Shown here: positions 6,250 through 7,091 of the stretch, one piece after another
How positions within the stretch are numbered: the stretch's first letter is position 1
How the letters are laid out: the number at the start of each line of letters is the position of its first letter
DNA from: Thermoplasmatota archaeon
GTDB taxonomy: Archaea; Thermoplasmatota; Thermoplasmata; RBG-16-68-12; JAGMCJ01
Direction: 5' to 3'
Assembly: GCA_022848825.1 (NCBI GenBank)
Contig: JAJISH010000268.1
Coordinates: 1 to 7,091 of the forward strand
DNA: 7,091 bases
Notes under the pieces: model-generated
Database searches by the model: none
Seen by the model: only the letters and a program-made list of their open reading frames with translations
What the model was told of the DNA's origin: nothing
Made by a program: the position numbers and the translations under genes

Positions 6250-6257
6250 TATTTATA
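6250..6257 (-). promoter_or_regulatory. TATA box for the secreted-protein gene
   Basis: The minus strand reads CTATAAATACC around this point. Its centre is about 25 bases from the GTG and 28 from the ATG at 6225, predicting a leaderless transcript. Confidence 0.65.
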
Positions 6258-6424
6258 GATATCGAGGTTCGGACACGAGTTCCCCAGGGCCTCCGACACA
6301 TGATCCCGCTTGTCTGCGCAGTCGAAGCGCAGTCGCGCGAGAAGATCATGAGCGGACTGGACACCTGCCTCATCCTACCGTTTTATGTACGTGCTATTAT
6401 TCCGTATACCGAAAAACGATAACC
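6258..6424. other. Divergent intergenic region
   Basis: Between the secreted-protein promoter (minus) and the RNA promoter (plus) no reading frame looks coding. The only structure seen is a pair of GCGCAGTCG copies with a 6-bp inverted repeat, listed separately, and an AT-rich stretch from 6378 towards the RNA promoter. Confidence 0.5.
6314..6335. repeat. GCGCAGTCG direct repeat and overlapping hairpin
   Basis: GCGCAGTCG occurs at 6316-6324 and 6327-6335, an 11-base period of about one helical turn. CTGCGC (6314-6319) and GCGCAG (6327-6332) also form an inverted repeat around a 7-base loop. The site lies between two divergent promoters, a plausible operator position. Confidence 0.5.
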
Positions 6425-6433
6425 TTTTATAAT
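6425..6433 (+). promoter_or_regulatory. TATA box for the structured RNA
   Basis: TTTTATAAT, preceded by ATAACC, fits archaeal box A. Transcription would begin 24-27 bases after its centre, at 6453-6456, exactly where the perfect hairpin TTGCGGCTTC begins (6454). No coding frame starts there. Confidence 0.6.
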
Positions 6434-6453
6434 GTTCACGAGATTCATGGATG

Positions 6454-6780
6454 TTGCGGCTTCACGGGAGGTTCAAGTCTTTGCGAGGAAGCCGCAAGAT
6501 AGGAGAGGGGTTCGGTAGATGCCTCGCATGATGAGAACTCGGCCAACAAGCTTGCAATCCTTGAGGGAGTCGGTGACGACTCCTTCGGTCGCTCCCGCGA
6601 AAACACCCGCTTTTTTGGACGCAAAGGGTCGAAGACCCTGCCAATCCAGTGGGAGTGAATCGGATTCGGGCGCCTTTACCCTCCAATCTGTGTGTTTGAT
6701 CCCCGCCCTGACTGGTGATTGCATCCCCAGGTTGGCCGACTGAATCTCACCCAAACCGGACCCCTCAGTGTTTTGCGTCC
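6454..6780 (+). ncRNA. Candidate structured non-coding RNA, about 330 nt, unrecognised family
   Basis: No convincing protein gene covers this stretch, but it is full of paired segments. Local helices: 6454-6463 with 6488-6497 (10 bp, perfect) and 6561-6572 with 6577-6588 (12 bp, closed by a GUGA tetraloop). Long-range helices: 6505-6515 with 6756-6766 (11 bp), 6617-6626 with 6771-6780 (10 bp), and 6642-6650 with 6711-6721 (9 bp, two-base bulge). A further stem is 6661-6666 with 6685-6690. At least six pairs are G.U on the plus strand and would be A.C mismatches on the minus strand, and the GNRA loop exists only on the plus strand. The TATA box at 6425-6433 predicts the 5' end at the first hairpin. 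The 3' end is placed at the last paired base. I find neither the conserved RNase P core nor the SRP helix 8 motif. Both paired elements and promoter are seen directly; the RNA itself is inferred. Confidence 0.6.
6611..6616 (+). terminator. U6 run inside the RNA candidate
   Basis: TTTTTT follows the 12-bp GUGA hairpin by about 22 bases. It could end a shorter RNA of about 160 nt or act as a conditional stop before the distal paired segments. Alternatively it is an unpaired linker of the long RNA. Confidence 0.3.
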
Positions 6781-6802
6781 TTAACGACCTGTCTAGCAAA
6801 CG

Positions 6803-6809
6803 TTTATTT
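6803..6809 (+). promoter_or_regulatory. TATA box for the phosphorylase-like gene
   Basis: TTTATTT is centred about 28 bases before the ATG at 6834, predicting a leaderless message. It lies after the last RNA helix, so the RNA and this gene appear to be separate transcription units. Confidence 0.55.
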
Positions 6810-6833
6810 CTCGCGAGAGTTTAACCTCGCACG

Positions 6834-7091
6834 ATGACCGCCCGCCTGGGTATTATCACGGGTTCTGAAATGGAGATATCCCGAATCCTGGAAGGGACCA
6901 GGGAGGAAAGGGTCGGTACGCCCTTTGGCGATCCCTCTTCGTCCGTTCAGATAGGCTTGATCGAGGGGAAGGAGGTCGCCTTCCTGTACCGACACTGAGA
7001 AGGACACAGGCATCCTCCGCACAGGGTGAACCATCACGCGAACATACATGCCCTCACGGGCGCGGGCGTCACGAGAATCATCGGTGCATCT
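6834..7091 (+). pseudogene. MTA phosphorylase/PNP-family gene, 5' part, with in-frame TGA
   Basis: The frame from the ATG at 6834 encodes the N-terminal part of a 5'-methylthioadenosine/purine nucleoside phosphorylase, which cleaves nucleosides with phosphate in methionine and purine salvage. Family features are LGIITGS (5-11), VGTPFGDPSS (27-36), GLIEGKEVAFLYRH (41-54) and, after codon 55, EGHRHPPHRVNHHANIHAL and GAGVTRIIGAS. R53-H54 correspond to the phosphate-binding Arg-His of MTAP. Codon 55 (6996-6998) is TGA, where the family has Gly (Arg-His-Gly); GGA to TGA is one change. The same frame stays open and family-like for the 31 codons to the window edge. The N-terminal phosphate loop is also unusual, with Glu where a GSG motif normally ends. 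It may be a recent pseudogene, a sequencing error, or a recoded gene; other genes here use TGA as a normal stop. Confidence 0.7.

Noticed and set aside
6464..6487. tRNA T-arm-like GGTTCAAGTC
   Set aside because: The flanking arms pair only four bases, no A-box, anticodon arm or acceptor stem fits, and the segment is the loop of a perfect 10-bp hairpin.
6519..6743. 74-residue plus-strand frame in the RNA region
   Set aside because: Its composition (Ser/Thr/Arg/Pro-rich, little of the AAG/GAG bias) is unlike the real genes, and it overlaps the GUGA helix and long-range pairings.
6529..6743. C/D box sRNA (ATGATGA at 6529-6535, CTGA at 6740-6743)
   Set aside because: Archaeal C/D RNAs are about 50-70 nt with four boxes; here the boxes are about 200 bases apart and no C'/D' pair lies between them at proper spacing.
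6454..6780. RNase P RNA or SRP RNA
   Set aside because: The crossing helices recall the P2/P4 topology, but the conserved GAGGAAAGTCC and ACAGAA-type core segments are absent. The SRP helix 8 GGAA loop with its asymmetric AGCA loop is absent too.
6473..6799. 108-residue minus-strand frame across the RNA region
   Set aside because: It starts at a non-ATG codon, has no promoter or Shine-Dalgarno suited to it, reads as low-quality protein without family features, and covers the helices that explain the sequence better.
1..7091. CRISPR array, insertion sequence or attachment site
   Set aside because: No regularly spaced repeats with spacers, no transposase or integrase frame, no terminal inverted repeats and no tRNA gene were seen.

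Overview
The window looks like chromosomal DNA of a Euryarchaeota-type archaeon, most plausibly in the Thermoplasmata (inference). The evidence is an archaeal FEN-1 with a C-terminal PCNA-binding box, a split pyrB/pyrI aspartate carbamoyltransferase, a DUF835 protein, winged-helix regulators, and TATA-box promoters lying about 25-30 nt from start codons. The DNA is GC-rich, and the genes strongly prefer AAG/GAG for Lys/Glu.

Left part, all on the minus strand, transcribed from about 3170 towards 1: a 63-residue unknown protein (2943-3134), pyrB (1959-2894), pyrI (1504-1962, overlapping pyrB by ATGA), a 76-residue coiled-coil protein (1225-1455), FEN-1 (182-1192), and the start of a small membrane protein cut by the window edge. 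This cluster joins de novo pyrimidine synthesis (catalytic plus allosteric ATCase chains) with DNA repair/replication. A good TATA box precedes the 63-residue gene, and a second one may serve pyrB alone.

Middle part: a small winged-helix regulator (3286-3633, own TATA box and Shine-Dalgarno) and a DUF835 protein (3727-4263), both minus. A divergent 445-residue protein follows (4411-5748, plus): a winged helix joined to about eight 40-residue TPR repeats. These look like a regulatory or signalling neighbourhood with no recognisable enzyme. The TPR gene ends head-on against a minus-strand secreted protein (5749-6225) with three QDWPQ repeats. The two stop codons sit in one 8-bp palindrome with no base between them.

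Right part: 6229-6833 has no convincing protein gene, but it is the most unusual piece of the window. A strong TATA box at 6425-6433 predicts transcription from about 6454. A perfect 10-bp hairpin begins exactly there. It is followed by a 12-bp helix with a GUGA loop and two long-range helices (11 and 10 bp) that cross each other. Most of these helices contain G.U pairs valid only on the plus strand. I propose a structured non-coding RNA of about 330 nt with a pseudoknot or a two-state switch; it matches no RNA family I can recognise. Downstream, under its own promoter, starts an MTA phosphorylase/PNP-family gene with an in-frame TGA where the conserved Gly of the Arg-His-Gly motif should be. 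It runs off the window edge.
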